Below are positions 34,330 through 45,739 of a stretch of DNA of 64,000 bases, one piece after another (within the stretch, counting starts at the first letter, position 1; each line of letters begins with the position of its first letter). Made by a program: the position numbers and the translations under genes. Source of the DNA: Vinca minor (taxonomy: Eukaryota; Streptophyta; Magnoliopsida; Gentianales; Apocynaceae); contig JAOCZM010000239.1 in NCBI GenBank assembly GCA_026122235.1, forward strand, positions 124,001 through 188,000, given 5' to 3'. The notes beneath the pieces were generated by a model, which worked only from the letters and a program-made list of their open reading frames with translations, searched no databases and had not been told where the DNA came from.

Positions 34330-34501
34330 CATGTTTATTATATCTTTCTTCTATTTATCTTACAACTAGAAGTTCGTAACAGATTATTAAAAATCGTGTC
34401 TTGTTTATGGTGTACTTATTCTACAACCCTCGTGCATAAATTACACATGAAGTCGTATGTTTTGTGTATTGACTTGGTGAAGTGAGAATGGTATAGAAAC
34501 C
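34248..34501 (+). repeat. Tandem unit copy F, truncated
   Basis: Start of a sixth unit with the longest TA run (about 34267-34328). It breaks off after ATGGTATAGAAAC at 34501, where a minus-strand copia fragment begins. Confidence 0.9.
34267..34328. repeat. (TA)n microsatellite, longest copy
   Basis: About 30 TA dinucleotides at the same unit position where copies C and D carry only a handful. Confidence 0.95.
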
Positions 34502-34662
34502 ATGCAGGATGTTTAGGAATATCAGTATCAAGAACGTATAGCTTTCTTTCCTTCTTAAGGACCATCTTTAAGTTACGGGCCCAATCAAGGAAATTGGACC
34601 CACTCAGTTTTTCTTTTTTCAAGAACGGATCGCAGTGAATTGTGTGAAGTGTTGGGTTCCAT
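34502..34662 (-). pseudogene. gag: Copia gag N-terminus, truncated and frame-shifted
   Basis: The probable ATG is at 34662, followed by NSLRSVL. A one-base shift in an A-rich run near 34610 then leads to EKLSGSNFLDWARNLKMVL and KKERKLYVLDTDIPKHPA, the characteristic start of copia Gag. It ends after about 50 residues at the junction with tandem copy F. Confidence 0.75.
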
Positions 34663-35871
34663 TATCTACATAAAAATTATTTGCAAAGTCATTAATTAGT
34701 TTTGAGCAAAACATTTCCACAATTTCAACACTTGATAAATAGTGGAGAATACCATTTTACGATAGTTATAAGTAAGCTTTGGCTTATCACCCATAATTAG
34801 AGTAAAATCAACCATGGGAATGACATCTATATGTCCCGGCTATTTCCCATGTTATGCCTTAGGCTCAAAACTATTTTGATAGCCTAGTTAAGTCGAACCA
34901 TGTCTAAGCTTATGGAAATCACTATTTTCCCATCTCCTTTTCCTTAGATAACCACTTATCTGTTGCTTTGGCAAGCAGACAAAATGATGATCCAAGCTCA
35001 AGGAGTGCTTAGGATATGGTAGGCATTTTAAGACTTAATTAAAACGATTTAGTTTGAATAATATGTTAGGCCCCCAGAAGACAAAATGTAAGCATCACAT
35101 GCAAGATGTAAAACGTAAATTTAAACGTGAGATAGCATGGCCTAATCCTATGATGACTCCCACGAGCCTTGTGGGAGCCAAGGGTTAATCTAAGTCAATA
35201 CCCATCTCACGGATAGGGTCTTCGATCCAGCGTCCTCCAGGCTTGTTTCATAAATCCATGGGCATACCCAGCCTTCAAGATAAAGCGATAAAACTAATCT
35301 AAGAAAGAAATTACAATTTTACAACGTCGAAAAACGACTCGCAGGCCGTATTATAAAATTACAATCCAATAAATGTAAAGCAAGAGGGGGTATAGTAGGC
35401 CATGCTATTCACCATGCTAGAACTCACATAAAGCATAATAAATAAGGTAACGAGAACAAATACAAAGTCTTAGGTGCTGCCACTACGCAGAGCAGTCGGC
35501 GGAAGAAAAATCTGATATTTCCTCTGCTCATTGAATGAGTTTTTCTGCCCCGATTTAACTCTCAATCCCCTAACATAGATAAGCGAATAAACAGGTTTAT
35601 AGGATAACATAAACAGCTTATGCAGTAGTTAACCAGATTAACGACAGGAAACATGCAATCACAATTTATGCGTAATTAATCACATTAATAACATATCTAA
35701 TCACGCGATAGCAATTTATGCAGTATAATCGAATTAAAACAGATTAACATATATCACATATACCATAATCAAAGAAACAATCTTTTCTGTTTCACACATA
35801 CACATACCAAATCAAAATTGATACGTGTTGTGATGTGACTAACATAATTGAATTCAAATAGTATGAGCAAG
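34663..35871 (-). other. Leader between copia primer site and gag
   Basis: About 1.2 kb of AT-rich sequence shows no recognisable ORF. It lies where the 5' untranslated leader of the element is expected, though it is unusually long for that. Confidence 0.5.
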
Positions 35872-35883
35872 ACTCTGACACCA
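35872..35883 (-). other. Primer binding site (diverged)
   Basis: On the minus strand it reads TGGTGTCAGAGT, two changes from TGGTATCAGAGC, and it is directly next to the LTR inner end. Confidence 0.7.
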
Positions 35884-35884
35884 T

Positions 35885-37415
35885 CGAAGGAATTCAAGGG
35901 CATAAATTTGTTCTAAACACCCATGAGTCCTCCCCTGAAGGATCCGCTCATACAAAACGAATCGAAAAAATACAAAGAAAAACTTACGTTTCTTGGTTCA
36001 AGAATCTGATTCTTGAATGGAAAGGTTCTGTCTTTGGCTCTCGGCAACAATCACCTTGAGTCCTCCCTTGCGGAATTACTCCCTACAGGTATCCACGCGA
36101 CGAAACGATCAGCGAGTGCTAGCTCTTCTGATTTTCTGAGTTTCGGGAATATAGAGAGAAAGGGAGGTAGAGAACAAGAAATCTGATTTCTTGGTATTCC
36201 GGTATTTTGTGCGGCTCAAGCATGCCTATCTAGGTTTCGGCCAAGAGAAGTTTATATAGGATGTGAGAGTTTGTTTCAAGAACAACTCCCACGTCCTATC
36301 CACTTCTTCTGGCAGTGGGAGTCTTAAACTCCCACGTCCTCTAGACTTCTTCTGGCAGTGGGAGTCTTTATCGAATAACAACTCCCACATAATCCCAGCT
36401 ATACCGAAAATGCCCCCTTATCTCTAATTCGAATAATAACGTCTTATTATCCTCAGAAATATAAATGTCCTATACAATGAACCTATACACGTTCTAGATT
36501 CATTGAATCTGGACATGAAGCTCGTTAGCTCGTCGATGCGTGTGACCCTGAAGGTTCATATCACAATGGCAATGAAAACACACTTAGTAGTAGTGTGTGT
36601 TCATAAATCACAAGCGGACCCTAGCAGGACATTGTGACTACCCAAAGTGAATGAATTTACGGTGGAACCTAATATCAATCCACTATTTAATCCCTTTGTC
36701 TCGCGATATCCTAATTAAGCATAAGGCATGGTAGTCGTCACCCTTATAAGGCTTAATTATATTTATGCTTGATCTCCAGGTAGACTGTTTCATCAAACAA
36801 TATTTAATAACCACCTTATTAAATACGTTTGAGCACGGCCATGCATTTAAACAGTCTTTCCCTATCGAGGGGCCCATAGATATCTCTCTCTAATAAGAAA
36901 GGAACAAATTCCTTACAATGCCTCTCACATTCAAGCCATGATAGGACACTACATCCGATCATCAGTCGTATTGATTACTCGATTAAAAGCAATGTACGAT
37001 TGAGTCAAAACGTGGCTCCACTCATGCTAGAATCAAATGGAGACATAAGGTCTAAGGATTCTAAAATAGTATTGAGGAAGTAATACTTATGACTAAGGAC
37101 CATGAAGTATTACTTCTCTAACGGATCACGTCCAATACGATATATCTCAACATATTGCATCTATGATATGATTTGTACTCATTATACATGATTAGTAAAA
37201 CATAATCATCAATCAAACATCATACTAGTTTTATTTCATTGTAAAGTAGATTACATAAAATTAGGGACAACTAGAATAGTAATTACACAAGCAAATGAGT
37301 TTTACTATCAAATCACGCATTTGATGTTCATAAGTAAAATTAACTATTCAGATGAAATGATCAAAAAGATATAAAACGTACAACATATGCTAATGGTCCT
37401 GGGGTACTACTAACA
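35885..37415 (-). repeat. Copia LTR of the TGTTAGTAGTG family
   Basis: On the minus strand it begins TGTTAGTAGTACCCC at 37415 and ends about 35885 next to the primer site. It aligns over its length with the solo LTRs. The TATA box is conserved near 36250, with U3 AACTCCCACGT blocks (reverse of ACGTGGGAGTT) at about 36280-36390. Confidence 0.85.
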
Positions 37416-38541
37416 GTTTCGGCCAAAAGAGGATTATATAGGTCTGAGAGTTTGTTCCGAAAACAACTCCCACGTCCTAGCAACCTTTTCTGGTAGTGGT
37501 AGTCTTTAACTACCACGTAATCCCAGCTATAAACAAATACCGAAAATGCCCCTCCTTAATCTCTAATTCAAATAATAAAGTTTTATTATTCTCAGAAAAA
37601 TAAATGTCAGATACAATGAACCTAGACACATTCTAGATTCATTGAATCTGGACATGAAGCTCGTTAACTCGTCTATGCGTGTGACCCTGTATGTTCATAT
37701 CACAATGTTAATGAAAACACACTTAATTGTAGTATGTGTTCAAAAATCACAAGCGGTCCCTAGCAGGACATTGTGACTACCCATAGTGAATGAATGTTCG
37801 GTGGAACCTAATACCAATCCACTATTTAATATCTTTGTCTCGCGAAATCCAAATTAAGCATAAGGCATGGTAGTCGTCACCCTTATAAAGCTTAATTGTA
37901 TTTATGCTCGATCTCCAGGTAGACTATTCCAACAAATAGTATTTAATAACCACTTTATCAAATACATTTTAGCACGACCATGCATTTAAACAGTTTCCCT
38001 ATCGAGGGGCCCATGGATATCTCTCTCTAATAAGAGGGACAAATCCCTTATAATGCCTCTCACATTCAAGCCATGATAGGACACCACATCCGATCATTAG
38101 TCGTTTTAATTACTCGATTAAAAGTAACATCTGATTGAGTCAAAACATAGCTCCATTCATGCTGGAAACATTGAAGACATAAGGTCTAAGGATTCCAAAT
38201 ACTATTCAGGAAGTAATACTTATGACTAAAGAGTATTACTTCTCTAACGGATCACGTCCGATACAACATATCCCAATATATTGCATCTAGGATATGATTT
38301 GTATCCATTACACATGATTAGTAAAACATAATCATCAATCAAACATCATATTAGTTTTATTTCATTGAAAAGAACATTACATAAAACTAGAGACAATTAG
38401 AATAGTAATTGCATAAGAAAATGAGTTTTACAATCAAATCATGCATTTGATGTTCAAAAGCAAAATTAACTATTCAAATGACATGTTCAAATAGATATAA
38501 AACGTACAACATATGCTAATGGTCCTAGGGCACTACTAACA
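37416..38541 (-). repeat. Partial second copia LTR, abutting the first
   Basis: It matches the same LTR family from its TATA region (GTTTCGGCCAA near 37416) to the TGTTAGTAGTG end at 38541. The part nearest the primer site is missing. It joins the complete LTR directly in the same orientation and is followed by LINE-D. Confidence 0.85.
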
Positions 38542-41345
38542 GTTTTATCAAGTTTGGGATATAATTGGTGATGATGTTACAAATGTTGTTGAGGACTTTT
38601 GGGCTAGTTTGCCACTGCCGACACCAATGGCAAGTGCATTTATAGTTCTCATACCAAAGGTAGACACTCCTGGAAATTTTGGTGACTTTCGTCCCATTTC
38701 GCTTTGTACCTTTTCTAGTAAGATTATATCAAAAGTTATGGCGTATCGACTGTCTGGAAATATTGATCATCTAATCAGTACTAATCCGTCTGGTTTTGTA
38801 AGGGGACGAGTTATCAGTGATAATATTGTGCTAGCTACAGAACTTGTGGGATCTTTAAACAAAAAAGTACGGGGATGTAACATGATTGTTAAATTAGATA
38901 TGATGAAGGCATTTGACAAGATGTCACATTCTTTTATTCTCGCGGTCCTCAGACAATTGGCTTCAGTCCGCATTTCTTGCATTTGGTACGTAATCTTCTT
39001 AATAATAATTGGTTTTCCGTGCTATTTAATGGTAGCCCATTTAGTTGTTTCAAGTCAGGGAAAGGAGTAAAGCAAGGAGATCCCCTTTCCCCGTTATTAT
39101 TTATCCTCGCAGCAGAAGCTTTCTCAATTGGCCTAAATAATCTGATGGGGATTCAGATGATAGAACCGTATGTGGTTGCGCATTTCGATAAGGTAATATC
39201 ACATTTGGCTTATGCGGATGATGTGGTGGTGTTTCTTAATGGTGGAAAACGAGGACTACAAAATTTGATGGAATTCATTCGGCTCTATGAAGAATTTTTG
39301 GGACAGCGAATCAACAATGGAAAGAGCTATTTTTATGTATCCAATAGAACACAAGTTGCGCACGTTCAGATGATTGAGCAAGTTACGGGATTCTCGAAGG
39401 GGACTTTTCCATTCACCTACCTCGGATGCCCACTATATACTGGAAGGTCGAGGGTGGTGTATTATGTACCAATGGTGGAGAAGATTGCTTCGCGGGTGGA
39501 AGGTTGGCAGCGGAAATTGGTAGGCTTTGGAGGAAGATTGATTTTAATTCGCCATGTTCTGTTGTCAATGACGTTATATATTTTGGCAACCGCAAATCCA
39601 CCGAAATGAGTGCTTGCAGCTATAGAATGCATTCTTGCTAATTTCTTATGGGGACAATCTATTTATGGTAGTAAAAGACATCGGATGTCTTGGCGCCGAT
39701 TATGATGTGATGAGCATCAAAAAATGGTCTTGGTCTACATTCACTGACATCTCTTCAATTGGCTTTTTCTCACAAATTATGGTGGAGGTTTCGGTCAACG
39801 GATTCTATAAGGCGGGATTTTTTGATGGATAAATATTGTAAGGGTCAAGTGCATCCAACACAAGTGGAACCAAGTAATAATGATTCGGTGGTTTGGTGAC
39901 GGTTGTTAGCAGTTCAGACCATGGCAGAACCGCATATTAGCTTGCTGATCCGGGAAGGTGCAAGTTCTTTCTGGGATGAAGATTTTACATTGCAAGGTAA
40001 ACTTCTCATGATGGAGGGGGCAGTGCACATCCGGTAACTAAGATTGCATATATTCTTGGGCCAGAAGTGTGGAAGACTGAAGCTTCTGAGGTCCTTAATA
40101 CGGAACAATTCGCTAGGCTCCCTCAAGTGGCTCAAGGAACTGGTCCAGACCGATGGATATGGAAACTCGAGACGCTCCAACAATCTGCTGGGACATTTAC
40201 TATATCATCTATGCTCAAGACGCTCCAACCATCAGGAACATTGCAAGGATCAAGACGAATAATTTGGGAGTCACCCATGCCTATGTCTTTAAAAATATTC
40301 ATGTGGCGATTTTTCAACCGTTTCATCGCACTTGTTGAGGTACATCAATCATGGGGTGTTTCTTTAGCTTCTCATTGTCACTGTGGTAGAGGTGTTGATA
40401 GTTTTTTACATGCTTTCATGGAATGCACATTCCAAAAAAAATTGTGGCAGTATGTTTGTAGAGTAGTGGGAATTAATTGGGACCTTTTGATATTTGATTC
40501 TCCTTGGACTTTGCTAAAGCTTTTATGGTGAAAGGGACAAGGGAAATTGGGCAGAATATACACTCTTGTTTTTTCGAGTGTTTGTTAGGTGCTTTGGCAT
40601 TCAAGATGCAGATATATATGTGATGGTTAGAAGTCCACTAACAGGGGATTGGTTAAGAAATATGATTTATATGTAAGGCCGATCCTTTTGGCAGCTGGAT
40701 TATATGGAATATACACAGGGAATCGGACTATTTTGTTGGAATCTCAAGCATAGAGTGGTGACAGTAAAATGCATACAAATGTCAACAGGCTTAAGCTACA
40801 TTATTTTAAACACTGATGGCGCATCAAAAGGAAACCCAAGCAATGCGGGTGCGGGTGGAATTTTAAGGACCTCGGATGGGGAATTCATAGCGGCATTTTA
40901 TAGATATTTGGGGGATTGGAAGAGTAAAGCTGAGGCTGAAATGGAGGCTCTAATTGGTGGGTTACAAATGGCGAAATCTTTGGGCTTTACTGAGATACAT
41001 ATACAAACGGATTCGAAGATGTTATGTGAGGTGGTGAGGTGTAAGTTCATTAAGTCATGGAGACTTGACAGTCTATTTCAAATATTTTTACGGAAATTGA
41101 AGTCAAACATAGTCACACACATATATAGAGAGGCAAATCAAGTAGCAGATAGTCTTTCCAATGAAGCTTGCGAAACGAGAAGCACTAAGTATTATCGCTA
41201 CTTTGTGGACTTACCCATTCAGATTTAGGGACAATGCAAAATGGACAAGCTTGGAGTGCCTAAATTCCGGAACATACATATTTAGTTTAAATGCATTTTT
41301 AAGGCAAAAAGGAATCTATAATATTGTAACTCATTTTCCGCAAGG
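38542..41345 (+). mobile_element. LINE-D: plant L1 3' half
   Basis: The fragment starts inside the RT domain (QVWDIIGDDV) at the LTR edge and runs through zinc finger and RNase H to a 3' end near 41345 without a clear poly-A tail. The 5' half is missing. Confidence 0.8.
38543..41228 (+). pseudogene. LINE-D ORF2, RT to RNase H
   Basis: RT begins with VEDFWASLPLPTPMASAF and has KLDMMKAFDKMSH. It shifts near 38970 into VKQGDPLSPLLFILAAEAF and YADDVVVFLNG, and ends at a stop near 39609. The next part is broken by several stops and shifts (39610-40060). The zinc-finger segment is at about 40067-40531 (CHCGRGVDSFLHAFMEC). RNase H is at 40704-41228 with NTDGASKGNPS, EAEMEAL, QTDSKML and ADSLSN. It is not functional. 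Confidence 0.85.
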
Positions 41346-41360
41346 AAATGAGTCAGTTAC

Positions 41361-41789
41361 TTGATGTATTTTTTCTGGTTTCGGCCATATTTTAATAAAG
41401 ATGAATATTTTAAAAAAAACTCTCGATGGAATGAATTTTTTGGTGAAACTGGAGTGGAGTATGTACAACAGACTTACTCCGATCACTGCCCTTTGCTTGT
41501 TTCAGTTGCTATACATTCTTTTGGAAGGAAATCGACGTTTCGTTGTCAAGAGATGTGGGTTAAACATGGGGAGTTTTAGGGGATTATGAAGGATCCTTGG
41601 GAGGAAGAGCCAAATGGCAACGGATTGGAAGTCTTAATGTTTAAGTTGAAGAGGTTAACGGGTGTTCTTGCTAGATGGAATAAGGAGCAATTTGGGAATA
41701 TCCACAAAAATCAAAAAAATGTCGAGGAACACTTTGCTAATGTTTAAGAAGCCTATGATCTGGCAACTACTGTCGCATTGGAATGGGAT
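41361..41789 (+). pseudogene. LINE-E ORF2, endonuclease end and linker
   Basis: The frame includes SRWNEFFGETGVEYVQQTYS then DHCPLL, comparable to the SDHCPML region of LINE-C. A TAG near 41578 and a TAA near 41745 break it. KLKRLTGVLARWNKEQFGNI is the usual linker before RT. Confidence 0.78.
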
Positions 41790-41794
41790 CTAAA

Positions 41795-43310
41795 TGAAGG
41801 GATTCATGGGCGGAAACTCATTCCAAACACCCATGAGTCCTCCCCTGAAGGATCCGCTCATACGTAAACGAATCGCAAAACCGGGAAAAGGACTTACGTT
41901 TTTCGGCTTAAAGGTTGTATCTTTCGGCTCTCAGCAGCAACCACCTTGAGTCCTCCCTTGCGGAATTACTCCCTACCGGTATCCACGCGACGAAACAGGC
42001 AGCGAGTGCTAGCTCTTTGTCCTTCTGATTTTTGGAATTAAGAGAGAAAAGGAGGCAGAAAACTGAATTCAGTATTTCAGAGTATTTGGTATTTCGCGGC
42101 GGGAAAAAGTTAACCCTAGGGTTTCGGCCAAGAGAGGTTTATATAGGGTGTGAGAGGTTGTTTAAAAAACAACTCCCACATCCCTACCAAGTCTCCCAGT
42201 AGTGGAAGTCTTTAACTCCCACGTCCCCTAGACTTCTGCGGGTAGTGGGAGTCTTTATCGGATAATAACTCCCACGTAATCCCAGCACGAACTAAATACC
42301 TAAAATGCCCTCCTTAATCTCTAATTCGAATAATAACGCTTTATTATTCTCAGAAGAATAAATGTCAGATACAATGAACCTAGACACATTCTAGATTCAT
42401 AAAATCTAGACATGAAGCTCGTTAGCTTGTCTATGCGTGTGACCCTGTAGGTTGATATCACAATGGCAATGAAAACACACTTAGTAGAAGTGTGTGTTAA
42501 AAAATCACAAGCGGTCCCTAACAGGACATTGTGACTACCCATAGTGAATGAATGTTCGGTGGAACCTAATATCAATCCACTATTTAATCCCTTTGTCTCG
42601 CGAAATCCAAATTAAGCATAAGGCATGGTAGTCGTCACCCTTATAAAGCTTAATTGTATTTATGCTCGATCTCTAGGTAGACTGTTCCAACAAATAGTAT
42701 TTAATAACCAATTTATCAAATACGTTTGAGCACAGCCATGCATTTAAACAGTTTCCCTATCGAGGGGCCCATGGATATCTCTCTCTAATAAGAGAGGGAC
42801 AAATCCCTTACAATGCCTCTCACATTCAAGCCATGATAGGATACTACATCCGATCATTAGTCGTTTTAATTACTCGATTAAAAGCAACGTCTGATTGAGT
42901 CAAAACGTGGCTCCATTCATGCTGGAAACATTGAAGACATAAGGTCTAAGGATTCCAAATACTCTTGAGGAAGTAATACTTATGACTAAAGAAGCATGAA
43001 GTATTACTTTTTTAACGGATCACGTCCGATACAATATATCCCAATATATTGCATCTATGATATGATTTGTACTCATTACACATGATTAGTAAAACGTAAT
43101 CATCAATCAAACATCATACTAGTTTTATTTCATTGTAAAGTAGATTACATAAAACTAGGGACAACTAGAATCGTAATTACATAAGCAAATGAGTTTTACT
43201 ATCAAATCACGCATTTGATGTTCATAAGCAAAATTAACTATTCAGATGAAATGCTCAAAAAAGATATAAAACGTACAACATATGTTAATGGTCCTAGGGC
43301 ACTACTAACA
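41795..43310 (-). mobile_element. Solo copia LTR (family TGTTAGTAGTG), minus strand
   Basis: A 1516-base LTR is flanked by CTAAA at 41790-41794 and 43311-43315. On the minus strand it starts TGTTAGTAGTGCCC and ends AATCCCTTCA. It splits LINE-E between the linker and the LEEIFWKHKERIKW segment. The TATA box lies near 42140, and the AACTCCCACGT blocks are present upstream. Confidence 0.92.
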
Positions 43311-43315
43311 CTAAA

Positions 43316-43826
43316 AGAGGCTTGAGAAGCTTACACACATAATTTGATGTTGGAAGAGATATTTTGGAAACATAAAGAAAGAATTAAATGGCTTGAGGTC
43401 AGAAATTCCAATACGAAATACTTTCACACTATATCTTCGATTTGTAGAAAAAGCATGACGATATCAAAAATTCAAAATACACAAGGTGATTGTATCGCTA
43501 GACAAGCCGAGATAGGGGAAGAGGGAGCAAGATTTTTTGCTTTTCTTTTTACCTCAAATAGTATGGCCAATGCTCATCATGCCATACTTCAAGTCATCCC
43601 AGAGATAGTAGGAGAAAAAGAGAACCGAGCTTTGGCAACTTTACCGAGAATGCAAGAAGTCTGTGTTTTCTCTATGTAAACATAGCGCGTCGGAGCTTGA
43701 TGGTTTCACAGGAGCTTTCTTCCAAGAGTGTTGGAATACGGTTGGTATAGATGTCCTCCATGCTGTACAAGATTTTTGGACTGGAACACCAATGCAATAT
43801 GATAAGAGTCCTATTCATGATGGTTG
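43316..43826 (+). pseudogene. LINE-E ORF2, linker and start of RT
   Basis: The frame includes MLEEIFWKHKERIKWLEVRN, SNTKYFHT and a spacer, then a shift near 43675 to GFTGAFFQECWNTVGIDVL and HAVQDFWTGTP, the first RT motif. It ends near 43826 at the junction with Ty3 sequence. Confidence 0.8.
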
Positions 43827-43844
43827 AAAGAATACATACACATT

Positions 43845-44610
43845 TATGATGGGAAAATTGAAATTGTTCTTTTGCCATGTAAAGATATTTATTATCCCAA
43901 ATCTCCTATAAAAAATGAGGGGTGTGCTTTATTTACATTATCTCAATTTGAAAGAGAATCTCAATGAGGGAGTCTGATATATATTTTGGTGGCTATAGAA
44001 TGGGAGGGGCCATTAGAAGTATCCAGAGATTTCAAAATTCTTCTGGAAGAATTTAAGGATGTCAGTCCGGAGGATTTACCAAATGGACTTCCACCTCTGC
44101 GAGAAATTCAACACCAAATTGATTTAATACCAGGTACTACTCATCCCAATAAATCGAATTATCGGATGAGTCCAATGGAACATGCAGAACTCAATAGGCA
44201 AGTGCTGGACTTGCTTCACAATGGATTTGTCAAGGAAAGTTTAAGTCCTTGTGATGTTCCTGCACTTTTGACTCCAAAGAAAGATGGTTCATGGCAAAAG
44301 TGTGTTGAGTGCAGAGCTCTCAACAGGATTACCATCAATACAGGTTTCCCATACCAAGGATTGATGATATATTTGATATATTAGTCGGTGCATTTTTATT
44401 CTCTAAAATTGATCTTCGCAGTGGCTACCATCAAATTACAATCAAACAGGGCGTTGAGGGGAAAACAGCTTTCAATACTCAGGAAGGTTTGTATGATTGG
44501 CTTGTTATGCCATTATGTTTAACCAATGCTCCAAGTACATTTATGCGGGTAATGAATCAGGCTCTTCGTAACTTTATTGACAAGTTTGTCGTTGGATTAC
44601 CGAAGACGCA
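43845..44610 (+). pseudogene. pol: Ty3 reverse transcriptase, N-terminal part
   Basis: EFKDVSPEDLPNGLPPLREI then QHQIDLIPG leads into SPCDVPALLTPKKDGSWQKC and, after a shift near 44345, FSKIDLRSGYHQITIKQG and NAPSTFMRVMNQALR. The second catalytic box (YxDD) and RNase H have been deleted. An in-frame TGA near 43965 separates the spacer upstream. Confidence 0.85.
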
Positions 44611-45426
44611 AAAGACGTTTTGACACAATTTTTGTTGTCATTGATCTCTTTTCGAAGAGGGTTCATTTCATACCAAATATACTTTGGGCCTTTATTTCAA
44701 AGAGGTAGTCAAACTTCATGGAATTCCAAAGATTATAGTCTCTGACCGTGATACTAAGTTTCTTAGTTATTTTTGGAGAAGCTTGGGGAAGAAACTGGGA
44801 ACTAATTTACTCTATAGTGGTGTCTATCATCCGGAGACCGATGGACAAACCGAGGTTGTAAATCGCAATTTGGGAAATTTGCTTCGAAGTGTTGCTACAA
44901 AAAAGCCAAAGCAATGGGATACCATTCTATCCAAAGCTCAATTTTCTTACAAAGCTGTGGTAAATCGTTTTGCGGGAAGAAGCCCCTTTGAGATTGTTTA
45001 TGGCAAGACTCTAAATCATTACCTTGATCTTGTTGAAGTACCGATTTCCAATAATAAATATGAGGATTTTGCTACTTCTATGGGTCAGATTAAAAAAGAA
45101 GTGAAGAAGAAGCTAGAAGAAAGCTACAAATCCTATAAGGATGCTTTTTTTGGTTTATTTGAAGAAGGAGAGGTTTCCAGCTGGAACATACAACAAACTC
45201 AAGTAGAAAAAGATAGGTCCTTGTCGGTTTTTTAGAAAAATAAATGATATTGCCTACAAGATTGAGCTACCAGCACATAATCACACTCATTCTATATTCA
45301 ATGTTCATTATTTGACTTCGTATCATGGAGACAACCATTTGAACTCTGAGACGAGTTCTTTCCCGCACGGAGAAAATGATGCATTGCACATTGCTAAAAC
45401 TACATCAAGAAGTCAAAGAGTCAAAT
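44611..45426 (+). pseudogene. pol: Ty3 integrase fragment
   Basis: It starts GLPKTQKTF then IFVVIDLFSKRVHFIPN, where a short deletion and shift occur near 44680. It continues with VVKLHGIPKIIVSDRDTKF and HPETDGQTEVVNRNLG. The catalytic residues D (VVID), D (SDRD) and E (QTE) are visible in broken frames. The C-terminal domain ends around 45426 near SRSQRVK. Confidence 0.82.
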
Positions 45427-45429
45427 AAA

Positions 45430-45739
45430 AGTAATTTGAAAGTTGGAGGATAGTTTGAAAGTTGGAATGAAGTTTGAAAGTTTAAGTGTTTGGAAGGTTT
45501 AGATGCTTTAAATTTTCTATCCATTCTTAGCTTATAAATACTACATATAATGGTAAGTAGAAAGCATAATGGAATATGTTCAATTTTGTGTAATCAAGTT
45601 TGAAAATATAGTTCCCGTCTACTTGTTGTTCCTAACTTGAGAGTCGAATTTAGCATTCTCTCTTTCGTTGTTTCCTTTATTCTACATTCAACCCTCATCA
45701 AGAAGTTCCTAGACAAGAGCTCAAAAACGGGGCAACGAC
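45430..45739 (+). repeat. Possible Ty3 3' LTR
   Basis: It lies right after the pol end. It contains repeated TTTGAAAGTT strings and a TATAAATACT box near 45534, a common plant LTR layout. It cannot be confirmed without a sister LTR. Confidence 0.35.

Larger units (their letters stand above)
34502..37415 (-). mobile_element. Truncated Ty1-copia element (LTR, leader, gag start)
   Basis: Read on the minus strand: an LTR (37415-35885), a tRNA-Met-like primer site (35883-35872), a 1.2-kb leader and the start of gag, cut at 34502. No other coding region remains. The LTR belongs to the same family as the solo LTRs at 10157 and 41795, so this fragment identifies that family as copia. Confidence 0.85.
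41361..43826 (+). mobile_element. LINE-E: L1 middle fragment split by a solo LTR
   Basis: The fragment covers the C-terminal endonuclease, the linker and the start of RT, the part that LINE-D lacks, although it lies downstream of LINE-D. It is interrupted by an LTR at 41795-43310 with a CTAAA duplication, and it ends where Ty3 sequence begins at about 43827. Confidence 0.8.
43827..45739 (+). mobile_element. Ty3-gypsy relic: RT start, integrase and possible LTR
   Basis: Truncated pol lacks gag and the 5' LTR. RT is cut before its YxDD box and joined to the integrase core at about 44600-44640. AT-rich sequence at about 45430-45739, with a TATAAATACT box, follows the pol end and may be the 3' LTR. 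No sister LTR is in the window, so that part is uncertain. Confidence 0.75.

Noticed and set aside
34502..34662. Gag start at 34502-34662 as part of the tandem unit
   Set aside because: The other five units lack it and continue with ATGAAAGAAACTG. It is the truncated edge of the minus-strand copia element.
44684..45235. Integrase frame as a domesticated transposase gene
   Set aside because: It begins mid-domain after a deletion, lacks the zinc-binding part and first Asp in the same frame, and is flanked by other Ty3 remains. It is a relic, not a domesticated gene.
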